This document shows positions 10,891 to 28,172 of a stretch of DNA of 64,000 nt, one piece after another. The stretch is from Brachycybe producta. Taxonomy: Eukaryota; Arthropoda; Diplopoda; Playtdesmida; Andrognathidae. The stretch covers positions 2,170,001-2,234,000 of the forward strand of contig JAUPFP010000036.1 in the NCBI GenBank assembly GCA_036925085.1, given 5' to 3'. The stretch's first letter is position 1; each line of letters starts with the position of its first letter. The position numbers were made by a program, and so were the translations under genes. The notes beneath the pieces were generated by a model. It was not told where the DNA came from. It saw only the letters and a program-made list of their open reading frames with translations, and searched no databases.

Positions 10891-12423
10891 AATGCCTGTC
10901 TGCTTATATTGGTTATTCGTCATTAGTAGACTTAATGACGTCATTGTTTGCTACGAGCGCTCGGAGTAAAATTGAGAATTATTATCTTCCGTCTTGTGAA
11001 GTTTCTGGTCACACTGGCGGTTTTAACAGGATCTTCGTTCGCCATGAAAGAGAAATGAAATAAAACAGAAAAGTAAACGCTAAGGTAATGTAAATCATGT
11101 GAAAACAACGTTCTGTATCTAATTATCTGATTATTTCGTGTCATTTATAAGCTCTTTACGTATTATATTGTGATCAGAATGTCTTATTTCTTTAAGGCGT
11201 TGCCTCTTATTATGTCATTATGTCTGTTGTCGAGAGAAATATACTATTTATTCTACTGTTAGCCTCAGTGTACTGTCCTTTCGCTTTATTGCTTTCTTTG
11301 CAGAAGCTTGTTTTGAAGGAAGAGGCTAGTAGTAGCTAAAAAGTAGCTTTTTTCTTGACAACTACTTTCTCTTCCACATAAATAGGGTTAAAGCTGTCGC
11401 TTTCATTTTTTTTTTTCTGATTAATTGTAGCAGCTGTTCGCGAATCGCTTCAAAAGCGCTTATTTTTTCATCATTATTTATCATCAACCTCATTATTGTT
11501 GTTATCGTAACGCACGTGATTCGCGCGCGAGTGTGTGTCGATTACGTACAACTTATGCGTTCTGTAATTCAGCGATGTTTCCTGCTTATGCGACGTCACG
11601 TCTGTAATAATATGGATTATATGTGGACATGACGTCACATTGTTGATGAAATTTTTATTATTATTATTGATATTTCACATAATTTCGTTATTCGTCGATT
11701 TATTCAGTCGTGTGTCGTCACTAATATTTATTTAGAGATGTATTTAACGTTACGCTGTTGAATAAATCTATGAATAACGAAATGTGGAGTATATCTGGTT
11801 TATCGTAAGGTGAATCTTGTGACGTCAGACGGGTTAACATAAAATAAAGGATTGTCATTTAGTATTATAGAAAAAAAATTAGATAATAGCAACACTTTTA
11901 ACTGAAGGATTCTTCAATTCTTTCGTTGTTACCCATTTTTATTATCAGTATAAAAAAAATGTGACACAAGACGAAATTTTTCATCAACCCCTTTGACGTC
12001 ATAAGCTTCTTATTACGTTTAGGCAGGTATATTATGTCAGAGTTGGAAAAAAAAGCGTCGAAATTATACAATACACGCAGTATGTGATAAAATACCAATA
12101 GGTGGCGCCACGCATCTAATTCGCAGCGCAATAGCATGTGAAAACGGAAGCAAGAAAGTGGTAACAAGAACAACCAAAAAAAAAAAAAAAAGAATGTGTT
12201 TTTGTTATATTTTGACCACTTTCATATTTTTTGTAATTCTTGTCCATCTGTTGACCTATTTTATGCACAACAATTGAGGCCAATTTCATGATTTTTTTTG
12301 TTGTTGTTTGCGTTTAATAAATTATTATCCAAATACTTCCTGAATGATTATACACCTCGATAAATTCGGTTTCTCTTTAAAACTTTTTCTCACAGTTTTT
12401 TAACTAGTTATTTTTGTATTTCA
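10891..12423. other. Intergenic region upstream of UBE2J2
   Basis: No protein gene seen. 11440-11600 is locally CpG-rich for this window (CGCGAATCGC, CACGTGATTCGCGCGCGAG, then GCGACGTCACG) and could hold the UBE2J2 promoter. An AG at 12424 after TTTTTGTATTTC could be the acceptor of a 5' UTR intron. 11810-12130 repeats blocks seen at 3350-3610. Confidence 0.4.
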
Positions 12424-12493
12424 GTTACGAAGAAGACGTGAATTTTACAACTCTCTCCTAATAACTTTTTTTTTTTAAAAAAAAAACCGGACC

Positions 12494-14031
12494 ATGAGTC
12501 GTAAGAATAATTCGGCTACAGCTAGACTAAGACAGGATTATCTTCGTCTCAAAAAGGATCCAGTTCCGTATTTGACAGCAGAACCGTTACCGTCGAACAT
12601 ATTGGAATGGTAAATGTGGTCGAAATGGAGCGAAAAACCATTTTGTTTTTTAATTTAGGTCAATTAAAGCTTAATTCTTCTCATCAGAAATAATTTTCAG
12701 AAGAAAATTCGCAGTTTGCAAGAAGTTAGAAAAGTAAAAGAATGACTTAAAATAATTTATTTTTATCTTTTAAAATAAACCTTTTATTGTTGTTTTAAAT
12801 GGCCAAAATTGGCAAATTAATTTTTTTAAAGAAGAAAACGATGAATTTATATAATAGGCCATGTTCAAACTGACAAAAAAACGTTTATTTTGAAAATTAT
12901 CAAAAAAATTTATCACGAAATCACTTTCAAAGTGATTCTTTAACTTTTCTAGTTTCTAACAAAATGCTGGTTTATTCTGAAAGAATAATCAAGAGTTCAA
13001 TGGGCGTTTACATTTTAATTCGTCATTTCAGGCATTACGTAGTAAGAGGACCCGAAAACACACCATACGAAGGTAAAAGAAAACCCTTATAAGTTATTAA
13101 ATTTACATTAAAAAAAAACTCTGTTCTTCCATATCAGGTGGTTTATATCATGGAAAATTAGTGTTTCCGAGTGATTTTCCATACAAACCTCCGAGTATTT
13201 ACATGTTGACGCCGAACGGCCGTTTCAAATGCAACACAAGACTTTGCCTCTCGATCAGCGATTTCCATCCGGACACTTGGAATCCGGCTTGGTCCGTTTC
13301 TACGATTTTAACTGGTCTCTTGAGCTTCATGGTCGAGAAGAATCCAACCCTCGGAAGTATAGAAACGTCCGACTATGAGGTTTCTTTCATTTTCTCACTC
13401 TTTTTTTGTTTTTAGTTTCGCTTTGATCACCTATAAAAATCCGTGCTTTTATCGTATTTTCTTAGAAACGACAGTTGGCTTGGAAGAGTGGAGAATTCAA
13501 TCTTAACGACAAACATTTTTCCCAGCTGTTTCCTGAATTAGAAAAGGTGATGAGAAACTTTTTAACTTTTAAAAAGGTGGTTATCGAACTTTCATAATTA
13601 TTCATTGAAAATTTCCCAACTTTTTAAGCAGACAGAAATTTTTAATTTTCATCTATGAAAAGTTATTTTGAAAAATATTATAATCAACATAAAAAAATAC
13701 TATTTTCTTGATACCCTTCTAGTTTCTAACACACTTTCAAATCGGAATAATCAGAATTAAAAATTTTAAAATTTTTTTGCGAATGTTGTTTTAGGAAATA
13801 AGAAAAGAAGTTGAAAGAAGGAAACGTGACCAAAATGCAGTCGGATCGTATCCGAACGGCGTTTCGTCGACATCAGGAGGTTTAGCGAGTGCATTACGGT
13901 TTCAGCATCATCTAAACATCAATCAAGAGCAAGGAATTATGGGAAGTGCTCTTACAAACCTTGTTGTTATCGTAGGATTTGCAGCTTTTGCATTCTCGGT
14001 AAAATATGTTTTGAAATCATTGGCGCAATGA
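12494..14031 (+). CDS. UBE2J2: Ubiquitin-conjugating enzyme E2 J2, complete
   Basis: An ER-membrane-anchored E2 that accepts ubiquitin from E1 and serves ER-associated degradation (Ubc6 class). Exons: 12494-12609, 13032-13072, 13138-13379, 13466-13546, 13795-14031; all GT-AG and in frame. The UBC fold is complete: [14 protein letters not shown], then the W-H-Y-V-V-R-G-P turn, [20 protein letters not shown] and [17 protein letters not shown]. The catalytic cysteine is the C of [18 protein letters not shown]; the Ubc6-class TPNGRF-type motif replaces the usual HPN. A linker rich in K, R, S and G follows, then one C-terminal anchor ([18 protein letters not shown]) ending KSLAQ, as in the human protein. 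Length about 238 residues, near the family norm. The ATG fits the family start MSxxxxxxATxRLxxDY. Introns 1 and 4 contain family B elements. AATAAA lies 150 bases past the stop. Confidence 0.97.
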
Positions 14032-14181
14032 AAATGAAATCGATTTTTGTCCGTGTTTCGTGTTTCGCTTTGTATTAAAAACAAGTTATTTCAACTTATT
14101 TGTACAAAGTTCGACCCTGACTTTCTAAAGAAATTGTTGATGTTATAGATATATTATTAAAAAAAAAGTGCAGAATTGTTC

Positions 14182-14187
14182 AATAAA
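14182..14187 (+). terminator. Poly(A) signal of UBE2J2 (putative)
   Basis: AATAAA about 150 bases downstream of the UBE2J2 stop codon, the first canonical hexamer on this strand after the stop. Confidence 0.5.
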
Positions 14188-14639
14188 TAAATTTCACAAC
14201 AATTTTATTTCAAAACGATGATTTTCTAAATGGGTAATTAGGGCCTACTAAATGTTTCCGTCGTTTCCTTTTATTTATTGATGATTATAAAAAAAAAGGA
14301 AAAGTTATTGATCCTCAACATGTGGCCCGCGTGCTGATTTTGTATGCTTATTGTTGACTCGCGAGCCACTTACTGAAAATCACTTTACTGTCTACTGTAT
14401 ATTAAATTTACTAAGCTAACCATCTACTTACTAATTAATTTGCAGTTATCAATTATAAAATTATTATAAGGGGAAAAACTGATTTAAATTAAATAAGTGT
14501 TAATAAATACATTCATTTGAACAGTGAATAAATTATATGAAAATGGCACATGCAATTGTCATTGTTAGTAGGATTGTTGAGATAGCTGGTAGTTTTGGAC
14601 CTTAAAAATGAAAAAAAAAGAAGAAAATTCGTTTAAAAA

Positions 14640-15170
14640 AGTTGTCTATTAAGGTGGCTGAATAGATACTTATTTTGTTTTGTCCCCCTAGATAGCGCCA
14701 CTGCAGTGACTAAGTAAAATTTGAACGCAAAAACGTCAGGCGAAGTTTTTTGTAGAAATGAGATTATGATTCAAAACTAGAATAGTAGACAATGATGCTA
14801 AAAGTTTTTTCATATCAATATCTTAAAAAAATAAACATTTCATAGCTGTTTGAAATGGACTTTTTTCTTGATTTGTCCATTGACATTTCATAAAAAAACT
14901 ATTTTCGCCTTTTACAAACTGTCATAAAAAATTTATTTTGAAAAATATCATCATGAAAAAGCTTTTAGCATTATCACCAACTATTCTAGTTTCCAAAGCA
15001 CGTTGAATTTTTTGTAATGTTTCTCCTGAAAAACGGCCACTTGAAAAATTTAAATTTTCTCAAAACTGCAGGTCGGGAAAGGGGGACCGCCTATAGAACA
15101 TAATTGCCACGCAGGTGGGTCATCTGGGAGGATGAAAACTAAATATCTATAAAGCCACTTTAATAATTAA
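14640..15170. mobile_element. Family B palindromic element, long divergent copy
   Basis: Starts TTAAGGTGGCTGAATAG and ends AAAGCCACTTTAATAA, with inner inverted blocks (ATATCTTAAAAAAATAAACAT against TTTATTTTGAAAAATATCAT, and CTAGAATAGTAGAC against CTATTCTAGTTTCC). About 530 bases, longer than the usual 380. Confidence 0.6.
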
Positions 15171-15441
15171 CATTTACAACGGGGAATTGTTTTCTCTGAA
15201 TGAGAGGAAAGTAAGCGGTCATTGCCAACTTCAGGGGTTATTGCGTCGCCCTTAGGTGAAGCTTGTGACGTAAAAGCAATAAATTTAGGAATTTATTATT
15301 TTGTCTGATAAAAAGGGGATTAATTAACAAATGTTTTGAATAATTTAAACAAAAGGGTTATTGCATTTTTTTTTTGTTATTATCAATTTTTATTATAAGA
15401 AAAAACGACACAATCCTAATTTTTTTGTCAATCCCGCTGAC

Positions 15442-15550
15442 AGGCGGAAATTCATTTACCTTGGCTTTAGCTTTCCATTTAAAATTGATTTCCGTGATGG
15501 AAATCAATTTTAAATGGAAGGCTAAAACCAAGGTAAATGAATTTCCGCCT
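15442..15550. repeat. Near-perfect 109-base hairpin
   Basis: Left arm begins AGGCGGAAATTCATTTACC and the right arm ends GGTAAATGAATTTCCGCCT. Arms of about 52 bases differ at only one or two positions and are separated by about 5 bases (GTGAT). It lies 118 bases past the stop of the HHIP-like gene, possibly inside its 3' UTR. Confidence 0.9.
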
Positions 15551-15667
15551 TTTCATAACAACCACTTGTACATAATTATTAGATTATATAAAAGAAAAGG
15601 GGTGAGAAAGTTAATTTAGTTGACTTTTCATCAAGACTCTTGATTAAATCAAAACTAATTTATAACA

Positions 15668-21992
<6,325 letters not shown>

Positions 21993-22169
21993 ATAAAATA
22001 GACAAATGTGTATTATATCAAAAAAATTGGTGGTTTTTGCTTTATATTTCCCCCCTCACCATCTATTTATCTTTTTTTTTGCCGACACAACACTCGAATC
22101 CCATTGGTGCAATTTAACCTGCATTACGTCATCAAAGCCACAGTTTTTATTTCGGAAAATTTTGTTTTA

Positions 22170-22500
22170 TATTACAGTGGTAACCGTTTAGCACGAAATG
22201 AAAAGAATAAGAATACTTTTTCGTGTTAAACGAATTTATTTTTTAAAAAACGAATTTCGTGTTAAAAGAATTTTCTTTTTAAACAAATTTTATGTTAACC
22301 AAATTCCGTGTTAAACAAATTTCCTTTTTAAAAAACGAATTTCGTGTTAAAAAAATTTCGTTTTAAAAAATTTTTTTTTTAAACGAATTTAATGTTAACC
22401 GAATTTCCCTTTTTAAAAAACGAATTTCGTTTTAAAAGAATTTTCCTTTTAAATTAATTTTGTGTTAACCGATTTGTGTGTTAAAAGAATTTTTAATACC
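22170..22500. repeat. Degenerate tandem repeat of TTTCGTGTTAAACGAATTT
   Basis: Five or more imperfect copies of a roughly 30-60 base unit alternating CGAATTTCGTGTTAAA with TTTTTTAAAAAACG. Begins CAGTGGTAACCGTTTAGCACGAAAT, which looks like a transposon end. A related piece lies at 41090-41285. Confidence 0.7.
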
Positions 22501-22559
22501 GTACTATTTTAAGGAATTGGATAGAGAATATATTTCGTGTTATCCATTGTTTATTTGAA

Positions 22560-22935
22560 TTCAATTATGATTTTTTAAAAAACAATATTTCTAAAAATTT
22601 AAAGAATTTAAAGAAAAAAAACAGTCACTTTAAAAGTGACTAAAAGTGACCCTTCTAGTTTCTAAAACACATTGAAGTTTTTCTTAATTTTACAAGTGAA
22701 GAACAGAATTATCAAAGAGATCGAGAGACAGCCAGTTGGGCACAGCCAGAAAAATACTGTTAGTCCCGCCCTTTTATGAGCATCAGACCAATAACGAACC
22801 CATAACAAACAGAATGAAACACGTAACAAACCTAAATAACCAATCAGAATGAACTTTTCTGGCTGCGCCCAACTGCTTCTGTTCGAGAAACGTTTACATT
22901 TTAAAAAACCATCTTAAACATAGAGTAGCAGCTAG
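22560..22935. mobile_element. Family B copy carrying a nested 143-base MITE
   Basis: Family B sequence (CCTTCTAGTTTCTAAAACAC and GAATTATCAAAGAG... then CGTTTACATTTTAAAAAACC) is interrupted at 22733-22875 by a palindrome with ends CAGTTGGGCACAGCCAGAAA and TTTTCTGGCTGCGCCCAACTG. That inserted element has GGGCG and CCAAT-like motifs resembling family A. Confidence 0.75.
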
Positions 22936-23036
22936 TTAATTTGGAGTCTATTTTCTACCAAACTTAACCGTTTTCCTATGAAACTATTTCAATTTTCTTA
23001 AGGTTTTTAAGTTTGCCGCCAAATGAACAAAATAAG

Positions 23037-23351
23037 TAGGGCTCGGATTTTGATGCAATATCAACCGGACTGTTTCTCAATATGTGGCCCAAGTGCCAAT
23101 TGAGATGGTGACAATCTCGTTTAGATAACAAAAAAAAAAACAATTGTTCTTCCTAATTAAAAACAATGGTTAGAGGCTAGAACTCTAGTTGACAACTGAT
23201 AGTAACCAGACATCTAGCCTCTCTACTCAGCTTTCTTTTTATTAGAAATAACATAATTGCAGTTGCTCTAATGATGATTACTTTACAGTTGGCTCTTGGG
23301 CCACAAATTGAGAAACATTCCGGTTGATATTGCATCAAAATCCGAGCCCTA
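23037..23351. mobile_element. Family C palindromic MITE, copy 2
   Basis: Ends AGGGCTCGGATTTTGATGC and GCATCAAAATCCGAGCCCT are a near-perfect inverted pair; inner CAATATGTGGCCCAAG against TTGGGCCACAAATTGAG. About 315 bases, flanked by TA-type dinucleotides. Confidence 0.85.
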
Positions 23352-23574
23352 AAAACAAGAGATTTTCTTACGACTTTGAAGTTTGCCGCCAAATTTATTT
23401 TCTACTCCTAAGCAAAATGCACCATCTAGTGAACAGTTGAGAAATGAAAAACGATGCAACTTCGGTATGATACGATTTTCCGATTAAAAGATATTATAAT
23501 AAACATCTATCCGATTTCTCTTTCAGAGTTAAAAAAAAAAACAACAACAACCGAAAAATCGATTTCTAGGCTTA

Positions 23575-23726
23575 GATACGAATAAATCGGCGGCCATCTT
23601 TTTTTTTTATTATTGACGTCATAAAAATGTGCGCTTTTTTCTTATTTCTTTGTCACTGAATTATCCTTGTTATTTCATCCACAATTGTTTCAAGTGCGAA
23701 TTTTACAAAAATATATTATACAAGTG
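23575..23726 (+). promoter_or_regulatory. Candidate promoter and 5' UTR exon of the membrane-protein gene
   Basis: A YY1-like GGCGGCCATCTT at 23588, a CRE-like TTGACGTCATAA at 23613, then a stretch ending CAAGTG before a strong donor GTAAGT at 23727. The next good acceptor upstream of the coding start at 28173 is GGGTTTCAG at 28142-28150. This is inference from motifs only. Confidence 0.3.
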
Positions 23727-24219
23727 GTAAGTTGATTAAATTATACGATTACTGTTAATCAGATTAATTAGGCCTTTAAAAAAAATGTATAAATGCAGAA
23801 AAGTGAAAATGAAAACCTAATTTCAAATGTCAACACAAAGAAAGGGATGATTGAAAATTGACTATTCCAGTCTCCAAGGTGTATTATTATATCTAATTAT
23901 AGTAATATATCTGAAGAGAGACTTGAATACATAAATATATTTGGATTAATAATGATATATTTTTCATTAAAATATTTTTAAACAAATTATTCTGCACATA
24001 GTTACAAAATATGCCGGCCTTTCTAGTCACATGATAAAATTAATTGTTTATTATTGTGTTTATTTATATTTGATAATTAGAATCACTCATCTATGTTATA
24101 ATTATACAGTATTCATAAGCGTGAAAATGGACTGTATATTAATTAATTAACACTCCCTTGAGCCTGGAATGGCTTGTTTAAATTAAGCCATAAATTAACA
24201 TAATATTAATATCATTAAG

Positions 24220-24850
24220 GTGGTTTGAAACGTGAACGTGTTTTAAAAACTAGAAGGGTAGCTCATACGCTTAAGGTAGTTTTAAAGTGTAAACGCCTCT
24301 TAAGTCTTTCAGGTGCAAAATGAAGAGAAACTTGATTGTGTTTTAGAAACTAGAAGGGTAGCTCAATTACTTAAGAGAGTTTTCATGTTGATATATTTGA
24401 AAATAAACTTTTTATAGACAAAAATTTTAAAAAAAATATCACCTGCTTAAAGTTGGGCCATTTTAAAACTCACATAAAAAGCTTATTTTGAAAGATATCA
24501 ACGTAAAAATAATCTTAAGCTTTCTAAAACACATTCAAGTTTAGCGTAATTTTGTACCTGAAAAACAGAATAATCACTGATCAGAGATCGATAAGCATCT
24601 ACACATCAAAACCATATTTTTCTTTCTTTCTTTCATCTTTGAAAATAATATGTCAGTTTGAAAATAACCCAATTTTAAGCGGACGATATTTTTTTTTTAA
24701 ATTTTTGTCTATAAAATGTTTGTTTTCAAAGATAAAATTTTCAACATATTTTCATTGCTACCTTTCAGAGCTACCTTTCTAGTTTCTAAAACACTTTCTA
24801 GTTTTTCTTAATATTGCTCCTAAAAATATAATAATAAAAGTTTAAAAACC
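24220..24850. mobile_element. Two adjacent family B elements
   Basis: 24220-24560 is a clear copy: TTAAGGTGGTTTGAAACGTG, TTAGAAACTAGAAGGGTAGC, then the inverse half. 24600-24850 continues with GATATTTTTTTTTTAAATTTTTGTCTATAAAATG and ACCTTTCTAGTTTCTAAAAC, an inverted neighbour or a longer folded copy. Confidence 0.75.
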
Positions 24851-25774
24851 AGCTGATCTTAAAAGGTATTGAAACATTGCTTAGCTTTAATACCTTGTAC
24901 TCACACATGAGTTAAATGAATTCAAATTAAATGTGTTTAAGTGAATTATACGGAATCCAGTTAAGGACATGAACTTTAACAATTTATTATTAATATTTTA
25001 AATTGAAATACTAAATCAATAGTTCCTATAATTATATTTAAGTTAATTAACTCAATATTTTCAGATTATTAACTGAATAAATTGAATTCGAAGACATATT
25101 GTTTGTTTGTCCTTCACAGAGCTCTGTAGAACACGTTTATTATTTAAATGCATTTAAATTATCAGGTGTGTGTACTAGGTATTATTAGTGTAATTAGTAA
25201 ATTCTACATTCGAATTATTATATAAGAGTGGTCACTTGGTTGAATAATGGATTTATATAAATTGAAACAGTGACGTCATTTATTTTAATACCAAAATATA
25301 GCCTAAAAATAAGGCTAAAATGTGGGCTACAGGTGAAACATTAAAAAAAATAATCCAGGTCATTGAGGACAGTGCACTTTTAAATTTTCTTTAGATTTTT
25401 ATTATCTTATATATCTTTCCTTTTTTATACACAAATGAAAAAAGTGGTTCCTTCTACTTGTTGTTAGTTCATTTTAAAACATTTACGTGGAAGGAAGGAA
25501 ATAAGAGAATCAAATGTTTTTCTTACTTCAAATTACCAAGTACATTGTTATTATTTGAGCTGCAAAGTTGTTTTAAAAAATTCATCATGCAAATTAGGTA
25601 AGAATTAATTATTTAAATTTATCGTTCATAGTTTTTTCTAATAATGTCAATAAATTACTAAAATATTAGCTAGCTTTCGCGCGCGGCGCGAGTCGGTTTT
25701 GTCTTCTCCATTCTAGCCAAGTATGGCTCCATTCTGGGCCAGTAAGTTCCTGATAAATTCAAATCCGCTCTCCC

Positions 25775-25890
25775 GTCCATTAGGGCGGTAGAGCGAAAAG
25801 GTGCGGCGCGGTGCTACCTTCAAGAAGTCCCAGACTTTTTCTAGAGCGGGCGCCGCACCACTTCGCTCTACCACCCTAATGGACGGGCCT
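25775..25890. repeat. GC-rich hairpin element
   Basis: CCCGTCCATTAGGGCGGTAG at 25773 pairs with CTACCACCCTAATGGACGGG ending at 25888; inner GGTGCGGCGC pairs with GGCGCCGCACC. Surrounded by a GC-rich island (25675-25975) that is foreign in composition to its AT-rich flanks. Frames here are hairpin shadows. Confidence 0.8.
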
Positions 25891-26574
25891 CCATTATATG
25901 CATTCGATTGAGGGGGTGGCGTTCTGCGCCGCGCCGCACCGCTGCGTCCCACCAACCTATCAGACGCGCAGCATGGATTTTTAGAGAAAATAGCTGTAGC
26001 TTTGTTTCCCCGATTTTGAGCTGTAATTTTGTAAGGTTCACTACAAAGGTATTTCCTTTAGATATTCTATTATTCTTAGGCCAGAATTCGAGAAAGAAAT
26101 GTCAGTCAGTAAATTCAGGAAATTTTTTAGGTTAGGAGCCACTAAGGGGCCCATTCACACTATACACTCAAGGCAAGATCTGATCAGATTTTTCTATGGA
26201 AAACCATGATAGGAGTGTGATTGATCACCAGTGTGATTTCGACTGAAAATCCTAAGTTATAACTTATATCTCCGATAGTCAAGTCGTTTCTCTTTAGTTT
26301 GAAACATAGAATAACCAGAGTTCTAAAATCAGCTGTTCATAAACCATCTTAACTAATAACTAGACGAGCTATATAATTCCACTAAATGCAATTAACTTGA
26401 TTGCATTTAGCTTAAGTGTATACTATACTGTATACAGTGTACAAGGCTGTGGGAATCCTTTTTGATGTTCAAGAATCAAGATAATAATATTTTATTCAAG
26501 AGCCAAATTCCTTTCTGCAATTCTGACTTTTTCAGAAGCAAAATTGAAAAAAAAAAGGTTGCTACAAAGTAGAA

Positions 26575-26885
26575 TATTAAAGTGGTTTTAAAGCACTTTT
26601 CGACTTCTTGATTATATTCTGGCTTTCAGGTGCAAAATAAAATAAAAACTAGAAAATATTTTAGAAACTACAGTGGACAGAGGTGGGGTAGCTAGATTAA
26701 GTTTATTTTTCTGTTGATATCTTTCAAAATAAGCTTTAATCAGTTTGAAATCAGTATAAAAAGTTTATTTCGAAAGGTATCAATCAACATGAAAATGAGC
26801 TACCCTTCTAGTTTCTAAAACACTTTCTACTTTCTCTTTATTTTACTCTTCTGAAAGACAGAATAATCAAGTGTTTAACAATCAA
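26575..26885. mobile_element. Family B palindromic element
   Basis: Begins TTAAAGTGGTTTTAAAG..., has TTAGAAACTACAGTGG...GGTAGC, then TACCCTTCTAGTTTCTAAAA and AGACAGAATAATCAAGTG. Confidence 0.75.
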
Positions 26886-26955
26886 CTAATTTGCAGAATA
26901 TTTTACATTCTTGCAAACTTTTGAATTGTTTTCTTTTAATATTGCTATAAATATT

Positions 26956-27017
26956 GACATAAAAACCCTCCTCCACACAAACGTTTATACGTTTGCGTGG
27001 CGGAGGGTTTTTATGTC
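26956..27017. repeat. Near-perfect 62-base hairpin
   Basis: GACATAAAAACCCTCCTCCA at the left pairs with the inverse GGCGGAGGGTTTTTATGTC at the right; the inner CACACAAACGT/ACGTTTGCGTG also pairs. The loop is about 4 bases (TTAT), with one or two mismatches. Confidence 0.88.
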
Positions 27018-27409
27018 ATTTTTAAACACACCAAAATTAAATATGAAAATTCTATGAGGTTTTTGGAGGAAAATTTCCAGACATTTTACATGACAACGAC
27101 AAAATTCTAAAATACAGTGTATATTTGAGATAAATACTGTTTATAAAACGATAAAACAAATTTCAATGTCATATATTTTCGCTATATTTCTGTACTAAAT
27201 ACGAACTTAAAACCGGTTTTAAACTACTTCTTCCAAAAAGTTGCATAAAATGCATAATGAAAGTTCTAATTATTTTTGAGTTAATTTTTGGTTAATTTCA
27301 TATTTTTTTTTAAATTAAAAAACACTTTTTTGTCAGAAAAACAAAAACAACTCTACAAAGGGGTTTCTTAAACCAAATCATTCTGATTTTGCATTTTTAG
27401 TTATTAGGC

Positions 27410-27695
27410 CTTCTTGAGGTCTGCTTCACATGAACTATCGTAGAAAACAATGGTCTGCTTACACTTCGAGCCACTGGCATGACCTTGATCATCACTGAGA
27501 TAAAACAGGCGGCGGTGGTCGCCACTTGTGGTATAGCATCGCCACTACCACCACACCACAGTAGCGGATGAGTGGTTCAACTCATCGCCACTGTGGTGCA
27601 AAAAAAAGTTAGCAGTGGCTTGTGTGAACTATGTAATCAGTGTTCTGCTAAAAACGACCACTTTAGGTGGCGCTACTAAGTGGTCTGCCTAAATA
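27410..27695. mobile_element. Putative MITE rich in CCACT/AGTGG motifs
   Basis: GGTCTGCTTCACATGAACTA on the left and TAGCAGTGGCTTGTGTGAACTA with GTGGTCTGCCTAA on the right, with many CGCCACT/AGTGGCG inverted motifs between. The ends are not sharply defined and no frame is seen. Confidence 0.45.
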
Positions 27696-28172
27696 GCTTT
27701 AAATAGTGGTTTTTGTATTATTATTATGTACATTTATTATTTGCATAAAACGCACATTTTTTTTATAAATTTTTATTTGGATAAATGTTTTCATCTAAGT
27801 TATTACTGGTTCCATGCAGAGAGAGAGAGAGAGAAACATAAAAATGTTGGAATTTTATGTCGATTCATCATCCTTCCTCATTTAATATATACAATTGTAC
27901 AAGTGACATTATTTTTGTCTTATTGTAGTTGTCGTCCTTGTCATCAACAAAAACAACAACAATCTATTTAAAAATCGGTCATTTGACCAAAAATAACCGA
28001 CCTTCATTTTAAAATTATAATTTAATTTGTTATTGTTTTTGTTTCTACTTCATTTCAGTTTAAAAACGTCCATCTGTTCGGATGATTTTTTTGTTATCTA
28101 TCAAAAATGTTTATAACATTTATTAAGTTTTATTTTAAAATGGGTTTCAGATTTTACGAATATCTGAAGGGA

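Larger units (their letters stand above)
14032..15667. other. Intergenic between UBE2J2 and the HHIP-like gene (convergent)
   Basis: The two genes are convergent. Apart from the poly(A) signal, the family B copy at 14640-15170 and the large hairpin at 15442-15550, no gene is seen. Confidence 0.5.
21993..28150. other. Repeat-rich intergenic region (divergent spacer)
   Basis: Lies between the 5' ends of the HHIP-like gene (minus) and the membrane-protein gene (plus). No coding frame was accepted. It holds the elements listed separately plus a promoter-like spot near 23575-23726. 25000-25700 and 26890-27400 are AT-rich with nothing recognised. Confidence 0.5.

Noticed and set aside
6240-10926. 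Several 70-85 codon frames in the right array
   Set aside because: The same frame recurs unit after unit across the tRNA-like and palindromic parts; changes between units do not favour coding.
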